From assembly GCA_023667395.1 (NCBI GenBank), contig JAMPAC010000004.1, forward strand, positions 76,432 through 121,662: a stretch of DNA of 45,231 bases, read 5' to 3'. Source of the DNA: Blautia sp. (GTDB lineage Bacteria > Bacillota > Clostridia > Lachnospirales > Lachnospiraceae). The stretch's first letter is position 1; each line of letters begins with the position of its first letter. Made by a program: the position numbers and the translations under genes. The notes below the pieces were generated by a model. That model was not told the DNA's origin. It did no database searches and saw only the letters and a list, made by a program, of their open reading frames with translations. Below, in pieces: positions 18,201-25,557 of the stretch.

Positions 18201-18688
18201 TATAAAGTTTCCAGATCCTTTAATTTCCCCGCCAGCGCGCCGCGCTTTCCCGCGTAAGCGATCAGCTTTGACACATCCTCCGTGCCGATGCCGTACTGCA
18301 TGAATTCCGAGATGGCGCTCTTTACCTCATGGATATAGCCCTGCCTGTGCAGAAAGCTGCCCAACACGGGAAGTTCCTCTTTCAGGTTCGCCGCCACTTT
18401 CTGGAGCACCAGGCTTTTCCCCGTGTCGTCCAGCACCGGTATCTCCGCCCTGCCCACCTCTTCCATAATGCGGTGGTTCAGCCTGCCGAAGCTGAGCACG
18501 TCTATATTCATAATGCCGCCCCGGTCGTTCAGGAGCACCAGTTCCTTCTGGGTCTGCATGGTAAACTGGTCGGGCACCACGATCAGGAAATTCCGCCTGG
18601 GATTTTCCCTTGCCCGCTTTGTGACCTCGCTGTAAATCTGCCTGCTCTTTCCGGATCCTGACGATCCGAATATGAATTGTAAACTCAT
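15263..18688 (-). CDS. addB: ATP-dependent nuclease subunit B (AddB)
   Basis: Second subunit of the AddAB helicase-nuclease, with an inactive-helicase-like N-terminus and a RecB-type nuclease C-terminus. Walker A GSSGSGKS is at the very start. The nuclease motif VIDYKSG lies in the last quarter. The iron-sulfur staple cysteines are present: one in the segment TYAACAYRHFLQYG and three in CTYCAYRKVC close to the end. I chose the ATG at 18688 (MSLQFIFGS), which has GGAG at 9-nt spacing and overlaps the glycosylase stop as ATGA; the frame extends 57 codons upstream inside that gene. At 1141 aa it is full length. addB normally sits next to addA; here about 10 kb separates them. Confidence 0.97.
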   Translation of the reverse strand: MSLQFIFGSSGSGKSRQIYSEVTKRARENPRRNFLIVVPDQFTMQTQKELVLLNDRGGIMNIDVLSFGRLNHRIMEEVGRAEIPVLDDTGKSLVLQKVAANLKEELPVLGSFLHRQGYIHEVKSAISEFMQYGIGTEDVSKLIAYAGKRGALAGKLKDLETLYKGFMEYIEGNFITTEETLDVLRRSLHKSKLLPESVVVFDGFTGFTPIQNQLIQELMQVCGEVILTVTLGQGEDPYVKDGEQKLFYLSKKTVADLDRLAKEAGVPREKDVFIGTHYRFETSPALGHLEKNLFRYPFQVYQGQQSEISLFETTTPRDEVHQTGLKIKELIREQGLAYRDIAVIMGDLEGYAPYVETEFAQMEIPCFIDRTRGIALNPMIEYIKSALELFEKDFTYEAVFHYLRSGMADLERAEIDELENYAIRTGLRGYRSYSRLFTRKTEKMEQDEEALARINHLREQMMEQLSPLVRKKEGRVRDYIDGLYDFLVRNEVQNKLVAYERQFEEQGQPSRAREYAQIYRLVMELLDQIYELLGEETIPLAEFREILEAGFGEIQVGTIPQNVDRVVAGDMERTRLKQVKALFFLGVNDGNIPKNASRGGIISDMDREFLRESELELAPSPRQQMYIQRLYLYLNMTKPSERLFLSWSKVNSSGKSLRPAYLIDTVKKLFPGIPTEYPQLRPMLEQIVTPAEGAGYLAEGLREYVSGTLSREKTQEFFTLYRVYGEEKLAGKRSALTDAAFRRYQDTGLSAAVARALYGKYLENSVTRLETYAACAYRHFLQYGLTLKERQEFSFENVDMGNVYHAVLETFAAKLAENGYTWFDFPEEFGARTVREALEAYAATYGDTVLYSSARNEYAITRMGRILTRTVLTLQKQLKKGSFAPDAYELSFQYADHLDSVNIALSEQERMHLQGRIDRIDVSEDEEYVYVKVIDYKSGNTRFDLAALYYGLQLQLVVYMNTALELEGKKHPGKEAVPAALLYYHIEDPSVETPVELTPEELEEQLTKQLRMNGVVNASPDIIERLDKYMVEKSDVIPVERKKDGSFSARSSVMSDVELKLVSDYVSRKIAEIGREILQGKISLNPYERGAEEACTYCAYRKVCGFESSMPGCSKRKLEDLNWAEVFMRMAEETEGIDEKA

Positions 18689-19329
18689 AAATAAAATCTC
18701 CAAAGATAGTCCGCGGCTTCCTCCGCATAGTCGATGCCGATCCGTTTTCCCGCATGAATCTGCGCAGGCTCCACCCGGATTCCCTCCGTCACATAGAAGC
18801 CGTGGCTTTCCACCATGTCCACATCGTTGTCCGCCGCAGTAATATGCATGGCGATGCACAGCTTTCCCGGGCCGTCCGCCAGGTGCTTATCCAGGGAAGC
18901 GGGATACCGCTCCATGGTATAGGGTTCCCTGTCTCTCTTCCTCTGCTTCCGGTTCAACTCCTCCAGCCGCAGCTGCCGCATGATGCATCGGGACGCTTCA
19001 TCCGCAGGAATGACGCTCCGAAGCAGCACCGCCTGGGGATTCCCCTCCGTCATGGCGGCGATATTCATGCAGCTGTACATGCCATAGATGAGATAGACGT
19101 AGGAGGTTCCGCCCTGATGGTACATGGGCTCCGTCCTTGCGGTACGCCTGCCGCCGTAGCTGTGGGCGCCTTTGTCCGTCTCGCCCATGTAACTCTCCAC
19201 CTCCGTCAGGATACCCCGCACCGTCCCCAGGGGTGTCTCATGAACCAATGTCTTTCCCAGCAGTTCTTTCGCCACCGTGATCCCGTCCCTTGTGAAAAAG
19301 GCTCTTTCAAGGCGTTTTTTGTCCGGCAT
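18685..19329 (-). CDS. DNA-3-methyladenine glycosylase (AAG/MPG family)
   Basis: Base-excision repair enzyme that removes alkylated purines such as 3-methyladenine. The family signature ELLGKTLVHETPLG, the catalytic glutamate in TEVESYMG, and DKGAHSYGGRRTART followed by YVYLIYGMYSCMNI are all present. At 214 aa it is a normal length. The start at 19329 has AGGAGG at 6-nt spacing. Its stop overlaps the addB start (ATGA), which couples alkylation repair to break repair. It begins 18 bp after the PIN toxin stub, so it may share the promoter at 19802-19830. Confidence 0.95.
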   Translation of the reverse strand: MPDKKRLERAFFTRDGITVAKELLGKTLVHETPLGTVRGILTEVESYMGETDKGAHSYGGRRTARTEPMYHQGGTSYVYLIYGMYSCMNIAAMTEGNPQAVLLRSVIPADEASRCIMRQLRLEELNRKQRKRDREPYTMERYPASLDKHLADGPGKLCIAMHITAADNDVDMVESHGFYVTEGIRVEPAQIHAGKRIGIDYAEEAADYLWRFYL

Positions 19330-19347
19330 GTGGGGCCTCCTTTCCGG

Positions 19348-19494
19348 TTACTTTAAAACAGGTTCAATGATCTCCATGGCTGTGATCAGAGGTGTCAGAA
19401 TATTTCTGCTGATATAGCCCTGCTTTCGGTTGATCATTTCCTGGACGATCGCTTCATATTCATCAATAATTTCCGCCGTGGCGCAGGCAGTCAT
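19348..19494 (-). pseudogene. Truncated PIN-family toxin stub
   Basis: A 48-aa frame starts in an ATGA overlap with the AbrB antitoxin stop. Its sequence (AEIIDEYEAIVQEMI, then YISRNILTPLI and EIIEPVLK) resembles only the middle of PIN-family toxin components, from the second acidic residue onward. The N-terminal D-T-N segment and the C-terminal acidic residues are missing. It is most likely a remnant toxin left behind its antitoxin. A small functional protein cannot be excluded. Confidence 0.6.
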
Positions 19495-19763
19495 TTCTCC
19501 ATTGGTTTCTTCTTCCTGACAGATTGAATAATATCATCAACATCATTCTCATTGTATCCAACAGACATTGCCCATTTTTGTGCTTCATTCAGTGAGGCTT
19601 CAAATTCTTCTGCTGAAGGAAGTTTTAATGTCTTAAGCATGATAACATCTCCCGAAGTATATGCCACCAATTTATCTCCGGTACCGATTGACAGGCGTTT
19701 TCGGATGCTGACTGGCAAAGAAATTTGACCTTTGGAAGAAACAGTTAATATTTGCGTACTCAT
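19491..19763 (-). CDS. AbrB/MazE/SpoVT-domain antitoxin
   Basis: Swapped-hairpin DNA-binding protein of the AbrB superfamily, probably the antitoxin and autorepressor of a toxin pair. The domain covers residues 1-50 (LTVSSKGQISLPVSIRKRL, then GDKLVAY). The C-terminal helix (EEFEASLNEAQKWA) would bind the toxin. The ATG at 19763 has AGGAG at 9-nt spacing; an ATG two codons earlier is only 3 nt from it. The stop overlaps the start of the PIN stub. Its promoter carries a perfect-arm palindrome at the predicted start of transcription, consistent with autoregulation. Confidence 0.88.
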   Translation of the reverse strand: MSTQILTVSSKGQISLPVSIRKRLSIGTGDKLVAYTSGDVIMLKTLKLPSAEEFEASLNEAQKWAMSVGYNENDVDDIIQSVRKKKPMEK

Positions 19764-19782
19764 TTGCATATGCTCCTTTCTT

Positions 19783-19830
19783 GTAAGAATTTCTTACTTA
19801 TATTATGCCATGATGGGAAAATATATGCAA
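19783..19830 (-). promoter_or_regulatory. Promoter and palindromic operator of the AbrB antitoxin gene
   Basis: On the minus strand, TTGCAT (19825-19830), a 17-nt spacer and CATAAT (19802-19807) form a good sigma-70 promoter. A palindrome with 7-bp arms, GTAAGAA and TTCTTAC around one base, lies at 19783-19797 over the expected transcription start, where a repressor would block initiation. The glycosylase and addB may be read from here. Confidence 0.65.
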
Positions 19831-19903
19831 GAAAAATCAGATCCACCGCTCGACAATATGGCAAGAGCCCGATTGCAGCGTTATCATCCAATTCTTTTTA
19901 GCA

Positions 19904-19932
19904 TTGAAATGCATCCGGGAGAATGCTATACT
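19904..19932 (+). promoter_or_regulatory. Promoter of the HAD phosphatase-pectinesterase operon
   Basis: TTGAAA (19904-19909), a 17-nt spacer and TATACT (19927-19932) lie 24 nt before the HAD start codon. It is divergent from the AbrB promoter. Confidence 0.7.
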
Positions 19933-19956
19933 GAATAAAAATCCAGGAGCCAGATT

Positions 19957-20748
19957 ATGAAAAAACTGTTTTTATTCGATATAGACGGCACCATCGCCGT
20001 AGGAGATACCCTGTACGAGGGCAGCGCCGAACTGCTGGCGCATATCGACGCCATCGGGGGAAGATCCTATTTTATCACCAACAATTCCACCAAAAGCGGC
20101 GCCGACTATGTGAAAAAATTTCGGGACGCTTTCGGTCTTGAGACCACGGAGGATCAGTTCATCACCTCCGGTTATATGACGCTGCGCTTTTTAAAGGCCC
20201 ACTACCAAAATAAAAAGATCTTCGTGCTGGGAACCGCTTCTTTTGTAACGGAACTGCAAAAAAACGGACTGGATATCACGGAGACTGCCGAAGAGGGCAT
20301 CGATTGTGTGGTAGCGGCTTACGACAGCGAACTGACCTATGAGAAGCTGGTACAGATATCCAGGGTTCTTCAGACCACGGATGTTCCGTTTTACGGCACG
20401 AACCCCGATCTGCGCTGCCCCATCGACTTTGGCTTCATCCCCGACTGCGGCGCCATCTGCAACATGATTACCGCCGTCACGGATAAGACCCCTGTCTACC
20501 TGGGCAAGCCCAGCAGGAAAGTGGTGGAACTCTGCTTGGAATCCTCCGGATTTTCCAGGGAAGAAACGCTGGTGGTGGGGGACAGGCTCTACACCGATAT
20601 CGCCTGCGGCATCAACGGCGGAGTGGACACCTGTGTGCTGTTTACCGGGGAGGCTAGGCCGGAAGATATGAAAGACACCGAATATCCCGCCACATATCAG
20701 TTTCAGAATGTGAAAGAACTGCTGCATCATATACAAAACAATATCTGA
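19957..20748 (+). CDS. HAD-IIA family hydrolase (NagD/AraL-like phosphatase)
   Basis: Cytosolic sugar- or nucleotide-phosphate phosphatase of the haloacid dehalogenase superfamily with a C2 cap. Motif I FDIDGT (nucleophile D8), motif II TNNST, the motif III lysine in LGKPSRK and motif IV GDRLYTDIACG are complete and in the NagD/AraL order. AGGAG lies 7 nt before the ATG. The pectinesterase starts 14 bp downstream, so the two are probably one operon. The substrate is unknown; a role in sugar-phosphate detoxification during pectin use is only an inference from that neighbour. Confidence 0.93.
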   Translation: MKKLFLFDIDGTIAVGDTLYEGSAELLAHIDAIGGRSYFITNNSTKSGADYVKKFRDAFGLETTEDQFITSGYMTLRFLKAHYQNKKIFVLGTASFVTELQKNGLDITETAEEGIDCVVAAYDSELTYEKLVQISRVLQTTDVPFYGTNPDLRCPIDFGFIPDCGAICNMITAVTDKTPVYLGKPSRKVVELCLESSGFSREETLVVGDRLYTDIACGINGGVDTCVLFTGEARPEDMKDTEYPATYQFQNVKELLHHIQNNI

Positions 20749-20761
20749 AAGGAGATTTATC

Positions 20762-21805
20762 ATGCCTACTGCAAACGAACTGCATCTCTATGTCAACATG
20801 CCAGGGCACAATCCTGCTTTTGACAGCATTGCCGCCGCTTTGGAAAGCATCCCTTATGAGACGGAGGAAAAAGAATTTCCTGCTCCTGCAGCGGATATTC
20901 CCCCTGCGGTCATCCATATCGGCAAGGGCGTTTACCGGGAAAAGATCACTGTCACCCGCCCCAACGTAACCTTTCTGGGGGAAGGTCAGGACCGGAGCGA
21001 CGTTGTGATCGTCTATGGGGACTTTGCAAAGGACCTCATGCCGGACGGCACAAACCGGGGAACTTTCCGCACCGCCACCGTGCGCATCGACGCCCAGGAT
21101 TTCAAGGCCGTGCATCTGACTTTCCAGAATGATTCCGGCTTCGGTTATCAGGTGGGACAGGCTCTCGCCCTCTACACCGACGGCGACCGCTGCTATTTCG
21201 AGGACTGCGCCCTGCTGGGCGGCCAGGATACGCTCTTTACGGCTCCCCTGCCGGAAAAGGAATTCCAGGCGGGCGGCTTCACGGGTCCCGGCCAGTTCCG
21301 TCCCCGCACCATGACACGCCAGATGTTCAGAAACTGCTTCATCCAGGGCGATGTGGACTTTATTTTTGGCAGCGCCATCGTTTACTTTGACCACTGCGAG
21401 ATCTATTCCCGGCTTCAGGAGGGCAAGCCTTTCCCCGAGGGTTCGGAGAAGATTTACGGTTACATCACCGCAGCCTCCACGCCGGAATCGGAAAAATACG
21501 GTTATGTCTTAAAGGACTGCCGCCTCACCGGCAACTGCCCGCCCCGCTCCATCTATCTGGGACGCCCCTGGCGGGAATATGCCAAAACAGTATTTATCAA
21601 CTGTGAAATGGGCGAGCACATCCATCCCGTGGGCTGGATGGACTGGAACAAGCCCCACGACCATTTTTACTATGGGGAATACCATTCCTACGGCTCCGGC
21701 GCAAGCCCTGGGACAAGGGCGGATTTTTCCCATCAGCTGACGGAAGAGGAAGCCGCTGAATATACGGTGGAAAATGTGTTAAAAGGCTGGAAGCCGGGGG
21801 TATGA
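20762..21805 (+). CDS. Pectinesterase (CE8), no signal peptide
   Basis: Removes methyl esters from galacturonan. It has a right-handed beta-helix of the CE8/PF01095 family. The catalytic set is visible: Q133 (VGQALALYTDGD), Q155 and D156 (LLGGQDTLFT), D199 (GDVDFIFG), and the arginine of YLGRPW. AGGAG precedes the ATG. The protein begins MPTANELHLYV, with no signal peptide, so it should act in the cytoplasm on imported methylated oligogalacturonides. At 347 aa it is a single-domain enzyme. A terminator hairpin overlaps its stop codon. Confidence 0.95.
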   Translation: MPTANELHLYVNMPGHNPAFDSIAAALESIPYETEEKEFPAPAADIPPAVIHIGKGVYREKITVTRPNVTFLGEGQDRSDVVIVYGDFAKDLMPDGTNRGTFRTATVRIDAQDFKAVHLTFQNDSGFGYQVGQALALYTDGDRCYFEDCALLGGQDTLFTAPLPEKEFQAGGFTGPGQFRPRTMTRQMFRNCFIQGDVDFIFGSAIVYFDHCEIYSRLQEGKPFPEGSEKIYGYITAASTPESEKYGYVLKDCRLTGNCPPRSIYLGRPWREYAKTVFINCEMGEHIHPVGWMDWNKPHDHFYYGEYHSYGSGASPGTRADFSHQLTEEEAAEYTVENVLKGWKPGV

Positions 21806-21816
21806 CCCCGGCTTCC
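21789..21816 (+). terminator. Terminator overlapping the pectinesterase stop
   Basis: A perfect 11-bp GC-rich stem (21789-21799 with 21806-21816) with a 6-nt loop; the last codons and stop are in the left arm and loop. TCTTTGGCGTTTT follows. It may work both ways, since the next gene is convergent. Confidence 0.75.
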
Positions 21817-21897
21817 TCTTTGGCGTTTTCACTTTACCATGGTTCCGCTCTGCAGAATCCCACAATTCCAGCGCCAGCAGACTGACTCGTGGAAATG

Positions 21898-22626
21898 TTA
21901 TTCTTCATCCTCTTTTCTGCCTGTCTCTCCAATGATTTCACTGTCCGCATCCTCTGACAGTTCCCCATCCGTCTCTGCAGCGTCATCACCGGATGCGATC
22001 TGCTCTCCCACACTGGCTTCCATGTCTTCCAGTTCCTTCTGCATGGACTGCAGCTTTGTGTCCTGATGAATGGCACGCATAATCAGGTTCACGTCCTCCG
22101 GGGAGAACATGCCCAGCGCCTTACTCAGCTGGCCTATATTGTCCCTGTTCACTTTCAGGTGCCCGCCGCCGGAGAGCGTCACATTGATCACCTGCTTGGG
22201 ATCCGACACATCCCCCAGGCAGATGCTGTTGGTCTTCTCGTCACAGGTGAACAGCACGCCGTTATAAACAATGACGCCGCCTTCCGCCAGATGCCCATAA
22301 GGTACCTTGGGGGCTTTCCGGAGATTTTCTATGGGATTCTCGCCGCCCTTGAAAGCCGCGTCATATATTTTAGCCGCCTCGCTCCTGCCCGACGCGGTTT
22401 CCCCCGCAGCCTCTTCGTCCGTCAGCAATGTCTGCATTCCCTGGGGCTGGTCATCCTCCTCTTTTTCCGTCCTCTGCCACAGCAGGTTTCCCACTGCTGC
22501 CATCCTGCCCCCGTCCGCAGCCTTTGTGGTCTCGGAAGCCACCGCCGAAAAGCGGCTTCCCCTGACGTTTGCACTTCTCGCCGTTGTCCTCGTACCATAA
22601 TCAACAAAACCTGTACCGATCCTCAT
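21898..22626 (-). CDS. Unknown acidic 242-aa protein
   Basis: No family is recognised. I chose the ATG at 22626 (MRIGTGFVDYG), which has AGGAGG at 5-nt spacing; the frame runs 85 codons further upstream without a ribosome site. Residues 1-40 are rich in R, S, T and G and look flexible. The middle (about residues 105-205) looks folded, with VPYGHLAEGGVIVYNGVLF, CLGDVSDPKQ and GGGHLKVNRDNIGQLSKAL. The C-terminal 40 residues are very acidic. There is no signal peptide, membrane segment or catalytic motif. The gene is alone between convergent and co-directional neighbours and has an unusual double palindrome upstream. Confidence 0.75.
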   Translation of the reverse strand: MRIGTGFVDYGTRTTARSANVRGSRFSAVASETTKAADGGRMAAVGNLLWQRTEKEEDDQPQGMQTLLTDEEAAGETASGRSEAAKIYDAAFKGGENPIENLRKAPKVPYGHLAEGGVIVYNGVLFTCDEKTNSICLGDVSDPKQVINVTLSGGGHLKVNRDNIGQLSKALGMFSPEDVNLIMRAIHQDTKLQSMQKELEDMEASVGEQIASGDDAAETDGELSEDADSEIIGETGRKEDEE

Positions 22627-22964
22627 ATGCCCCTCCTGTTTCTCATTCCAGTTCCGTCTCTTCATTGCAGCACCCTTTGCGGGGGAATGAATATTCACCT
22701 GCACAAAACGCAGCTGAATATTCATTCCGGGTGCTTCCATTCCGAGACTGTTTTCAATTGCCGCTTGCGGCAATTTGTTCCGATCTCTGCATTTCAGCGC
22801 CCTGTGCCCATTCACGCAAAAGCCACAGACGGCATGAAATGATTTCTTTACCATCCGTGGCTTCCATATGTTGCATTTCAATAAATATCGGCAGCCCTGA
22901 CCTGATATTTTAGTCTGTCAGGCCGGCTTTCGTTACAATTCATCTGGCTTTCAGGACATTACAG
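22627..22964. other. Intergenic stretch with a double palindrome, otherwise no gene seen
   Basis: It lies between the unknown acidic protein and the broken membrane protein gene. It holds the ribosome site of the former and the repeat at 22684-22728. The rest shows no convincing coding, RNA or promoter signal to my reading. Confidence 0.6.
22684..22728. repeat. Inverted repeat made of two TGAATATTCA palindromes
   Basis: Arms at 22684-22697 and 22715-22728 are perfect 14-bp inverted repeats around a 17-nt loop. Each arm contains the 10-bp palindrome TGAATATTCA, with centres 27 bp apart. Two identical palindromic sites suggest a dimeric repressor's operator; the whole could also fold as one hairpin. 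It lies 58 bp upstream of the acidic protein start. Confidence 0.6.
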
Positions 22965-24273
22965 CTAACGGTTCTCCCATCCCTCCGTTTTCCGGCTGCC
23001 AGAAAACACTGCCACTATCCATACGGCAAATGCATAAACAGATATCGCCATCTCTCGATAGGCAAACCAGCTGTGCAGATACGAGTGGTTTGCCGCCATA
23101 AAATACCATAAAAACGGATAAAGCATGATCATAAGATAAAATAAATTCCAAGTCGTTTTCCTGTATTTAAGGATTGCGGAAATAAACCAGATAATTTCCA
23201 TCACGGCAACACAGTACAGCAACGGTCTTGCATCATGAAAGTTCTCTAATATCGTTGATAACATATCCGCCCCCGACGATCTCGACGTTCTGGTATGTAT
23301 GGCTTCCAAAGCGCTTTCCAAAATATTAGCCCGAACAATGACACTCCCCAAAAACCACTTCGAAGCCCACATACCCAGGTATCCCGTTCCCCAATAGATT
23401 GACTTTACCATGCTTTGTTGCATTCCACCCCCCCGCTATTCTATCCGAATTCAGGAACAGCCATAGGGTCAACGGCACTCCGAGAGAAACCAGCGGGTAT
23501 GTCAAAAAATCAAAATATGATGTCAACCCTCCAACCAAAAAGAAAAAAACATTCCAGACAAATCGATATTCCTTTAAATACTCTGACCCAAAAACAATTG
23601 CTGACATTGCCATAAGCGTGATAATGATAACCGTAGAAAACTGTAACGATAACATGATCGTCACCGGGTTCAGAAACAGCCACATCATGAAAGTCGGAAT
23701 AACCATTCTTTTATCGACTGTCGTTAATTTGACGATCAGGGTCACAAAGAGCCCAAGCTGCACAAACATAAGAATATATCGGATCGTCCCATATTCAAAC
23801 AATGCAAGCAGCGGTTTCAAAAATATCAGATACCCATGCCAATATCTGGCATAAGATAATTCTTCGTATTCCTGCCCGCCTTCCCCATATATATTGATCA
23901 ATGATTCATTGGGATTACGATCCACAACACCATATCTTTTGACATTGACTGCCTGTTCAAACACGGACTCGTCTTCTTCCACATGCGAAGCATTAAGCAG
24001 CATCAATGCATCCGTAAAATTATCCAGCTGTGAGTTTCTCGTTCCCATTAGCCGGGGATATGTATTCATTTCAAAGTTCTTCGCAGATTCTATCATGTTT
24101 TCCTGCATATATTCTTCAGGAATCAGATACGCAGCCACAAGAAGCAGATATCCGGTCAAACACATACCTGCCAAAAGAACAAGCATAAATAAAATCTTTC
24201 TCCCCACAGTCCATTCATCCATTTTACTGCATTGTGCTTTTAAATTTTTCCCATTGTAAAAACCTGCTGCCAT
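22965..24273 (-). pseudogene. Polytopic membrane protein, frameshifted at a G7 tract
   Basis: Two open frames, 24273-23326 and 23423-22965, read as one membrane protein of about 434 aa if one base is removed from a run of seven G (minus strand, 23428-23434). The first part starts at an ATG with GGAGGATAAGAA before it and has a TM segment near residue 35, an extracytoplasmic loop, and further TM segments. The second part continues in the same style (YCVAVMEIIWFISAIL, MIMLYPFLWYFMAANHSYLHSW, YAFAVWIVAVFSG) and its first ATG has no ribosome site, which argues against a separate gene. No family was recognised. Either it is a true pseudogene or the tract slips and switches it on and off. Confidence 0.75.
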
Positions 24274-24351
24274 TTCTTATCCTCCAAAAGGCTGACCTGT
24301 CTGTAAATCGCCTGCTTAATGCATCCAAGGGCAATCATACTATAAAAACGC

Positions 24352-25248
24352 TTACTTTGCAACAAAAAAGGACTGCTCCCCATCCATGCCAAACAGTTCC
24401 TCAAACGCCATATCCCAGTATTTTTCCGGCAGATTGGGCCAGCTCCACTGTCCCGTCTCCTCATGGCACAGCGTGATCACCCGGTTCAGGACTTCGCCGT
24501 GTGTGACCTCCGGCAAGGCTCCCTTAAGCTCCCGCTCCGTGATCCTGCACCAATGCGGCGCACGTTTCGCCAGGCCTGATTCCGCCAGCTGCTCTATAGC
24601 CCTCTGCCTGTCATAATCCAGCGTAATGAACTCTTCCCGCCAGCTTCCCTGCTCTCCGTGCAGTATCATGAACTGACTCTTGCCGCCCGCCTGGTGGGAA
24701 AGCCCCACCGAACCCGGATTGAGCAGTGTGTTCCCCTGATGGCGGAACGCGAACTGGAGATGGGTATGGCCGCAGAGGATGAAAGAGGTTTTCGCATTTT
24801 CCATGACCTCTCTTGTCCGCTCTGTTTCTTTCCACAGCTGCTCCTTATAATTTTCAGGCGAGCCATGGCAGACAAACAGTGTGGGCAGACCCTCAAGCCT
24901 TACCTCCCGCGCAATGGGAAGCGTTTCAAAGAAATCAATGTCCTTATTCGTCAAACGCTGGTATGCGTACCAGAGCGCCCCTGTGGTGGAATCATACTCT
25001 TTCCAGTCATTGCCGCCCTCCGCACGCTGCCTGATCCAGTATTCCTCCTTGTTCCCCCGGATAAAGGTGCAGTCATACTTCTCCATATAAGAAAAAAGCA
25101 GTTCCATGGTACGTTCCGGATAAGCAAACTCCCCCACATAATCCCCCAGGAAGATAAAACGGTCAATCCCCCGGGAAAGCGCGTATTCCATGCATCTCTC
25201 CATGGCCGTGTAATTACTGTGAATATCTGATAATATCGCAATTTTCAT
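24352..25248 (-). CDS. Metallophosphoesterase, YfcE-like
   Basis: Calcineurin-like phosphoesterase that hydrolyses phosphomono- or diesters with a two-metal centre. The motifs are in order: D8-x-H10 (LSDIHSN), GDYVGEF, GNKEE in the GNH(D/E) position, CHGSPEN, and CGHTH. The GNK variant replaces the usual histidine by lysine, which could alter activity. The C-terminal 90 residues (after LDYDRQRAIEQLAESG) are an extension beyond the basic YfcE fold. I chose the ATG at 25248 (MKIAILSDIH); the ribosome site is weak, and a TTG lies two codons upstream. The substrate is unknown. Confidence 0.88.
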   Translation of the reverse strand: MKIAILSDIHSNYTAMERCMEYALSRGIDRFIFLGDYVGEFAYPERTMELLFSYMEKYDCTFIRGNKEEYWIRQRAEGGNDWKEYDSTTGALWYAYQRLTNKDIDFFETLPIAREVRLEGLPTLFVCHGSPENYKEQLWKETERTREVMENAKTSFILCGHTHLQFAFRHQGNTLLNPGSVGLSHQAGGKSQFMILHGEQGSWREEFITLDYDRQRAIEQLAESGLAKRAPHWCRITERELKGALPEVTHGEVLNRVITLCHEETGQWSWPNLPEKYWDMAFEELFGMDGEQSFFVAK

Positions 25249-25398
25249 AGGCAATATGAAAACATATCTTTTTTAACCTTTCGCGTGGAAATATTTTAAA
25301 TTTTTATGAATTTTCTTGTGTAAGCTTTTCAAATATGTTAATCTCATTTACAAAGATAATCATAATATATTTACCCGGGCAGCCGGGGGACGTGTTCT

Positions 25399-25425
25399 CA
25401 CCTATTCCGAGTCTTGCGGAAGGTG
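25399..25425 (+). promoter_or_regulatory. Hairpin covering the toxin Shine-Dalgarno site
   Basis: CACC (25399-25402) and TTCCG (25405-25409) pair with CGGAA (25417-25421) and GGTG (25422-25425), leaving a two-base bulge. GGAAGGTG is the ribosome-binding site of the toxin ATG at 25435, so the hairpin would limit translation, as known for Fst/par-type toxins. Confidence 0.7.
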
Positions 25426-25434
25426 GTGATTATT

Positions 25435-25518
25435 ATGAGTACATATGAGGAATTCATGGTTATTCTGACTGTGGCGCTGCTGATCGTGGCAATTCTGAAT
25501 CTGAAAAATAAGAAATAG
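25435..25518 (+). CDS. Putative holin-like type I toxin, 27 aa
   Basis: A 27-residue peptide: a charged start (MSTYEEF), one hydrophobic helix (MVILTVALLIVAIL) and a lysine-rich tail (NLKNKK). This is the pattern of the Firmicutes 'putative holin-like toxin' family, whose members depolarise the membrane when not silenced by an antisense RNA. GGTGGTG precedes the ATG. The stop codon is inside the left arm of a perfect terminator stem. An antisense RNA enters from the right, and matching repeats occur in both RNAs. It is too short for ordinary gene calling. Confidence 0.85.
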   Translation: MSTYEEFMVILTVALLIVAILNLKNKK

Positions 25519-25557
25519 CCGTCCTGCTCCTGCAAAAGTGGACGGCTATTTCTTATT
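25507..25557. terminator. Perfect 18-bp bidirectional terminator of the type I toxin locus
   Basis: Arms at 25507-25524 and 25540-25557 are exact reverse complements with a 15-nt loop. Each outer flank is A/T-rich, so the stem can stop the toxin mRNA from the left and the antitoxin RNA from the right. Confidence 0.85.

Noticed and set aside
22627-22881. N-terminal extension of the unknown acidic protein
   Set aside because: The AGGAGG site at 5-nt spacing fixes the start at 22626, and the extension contains the double palindrome.
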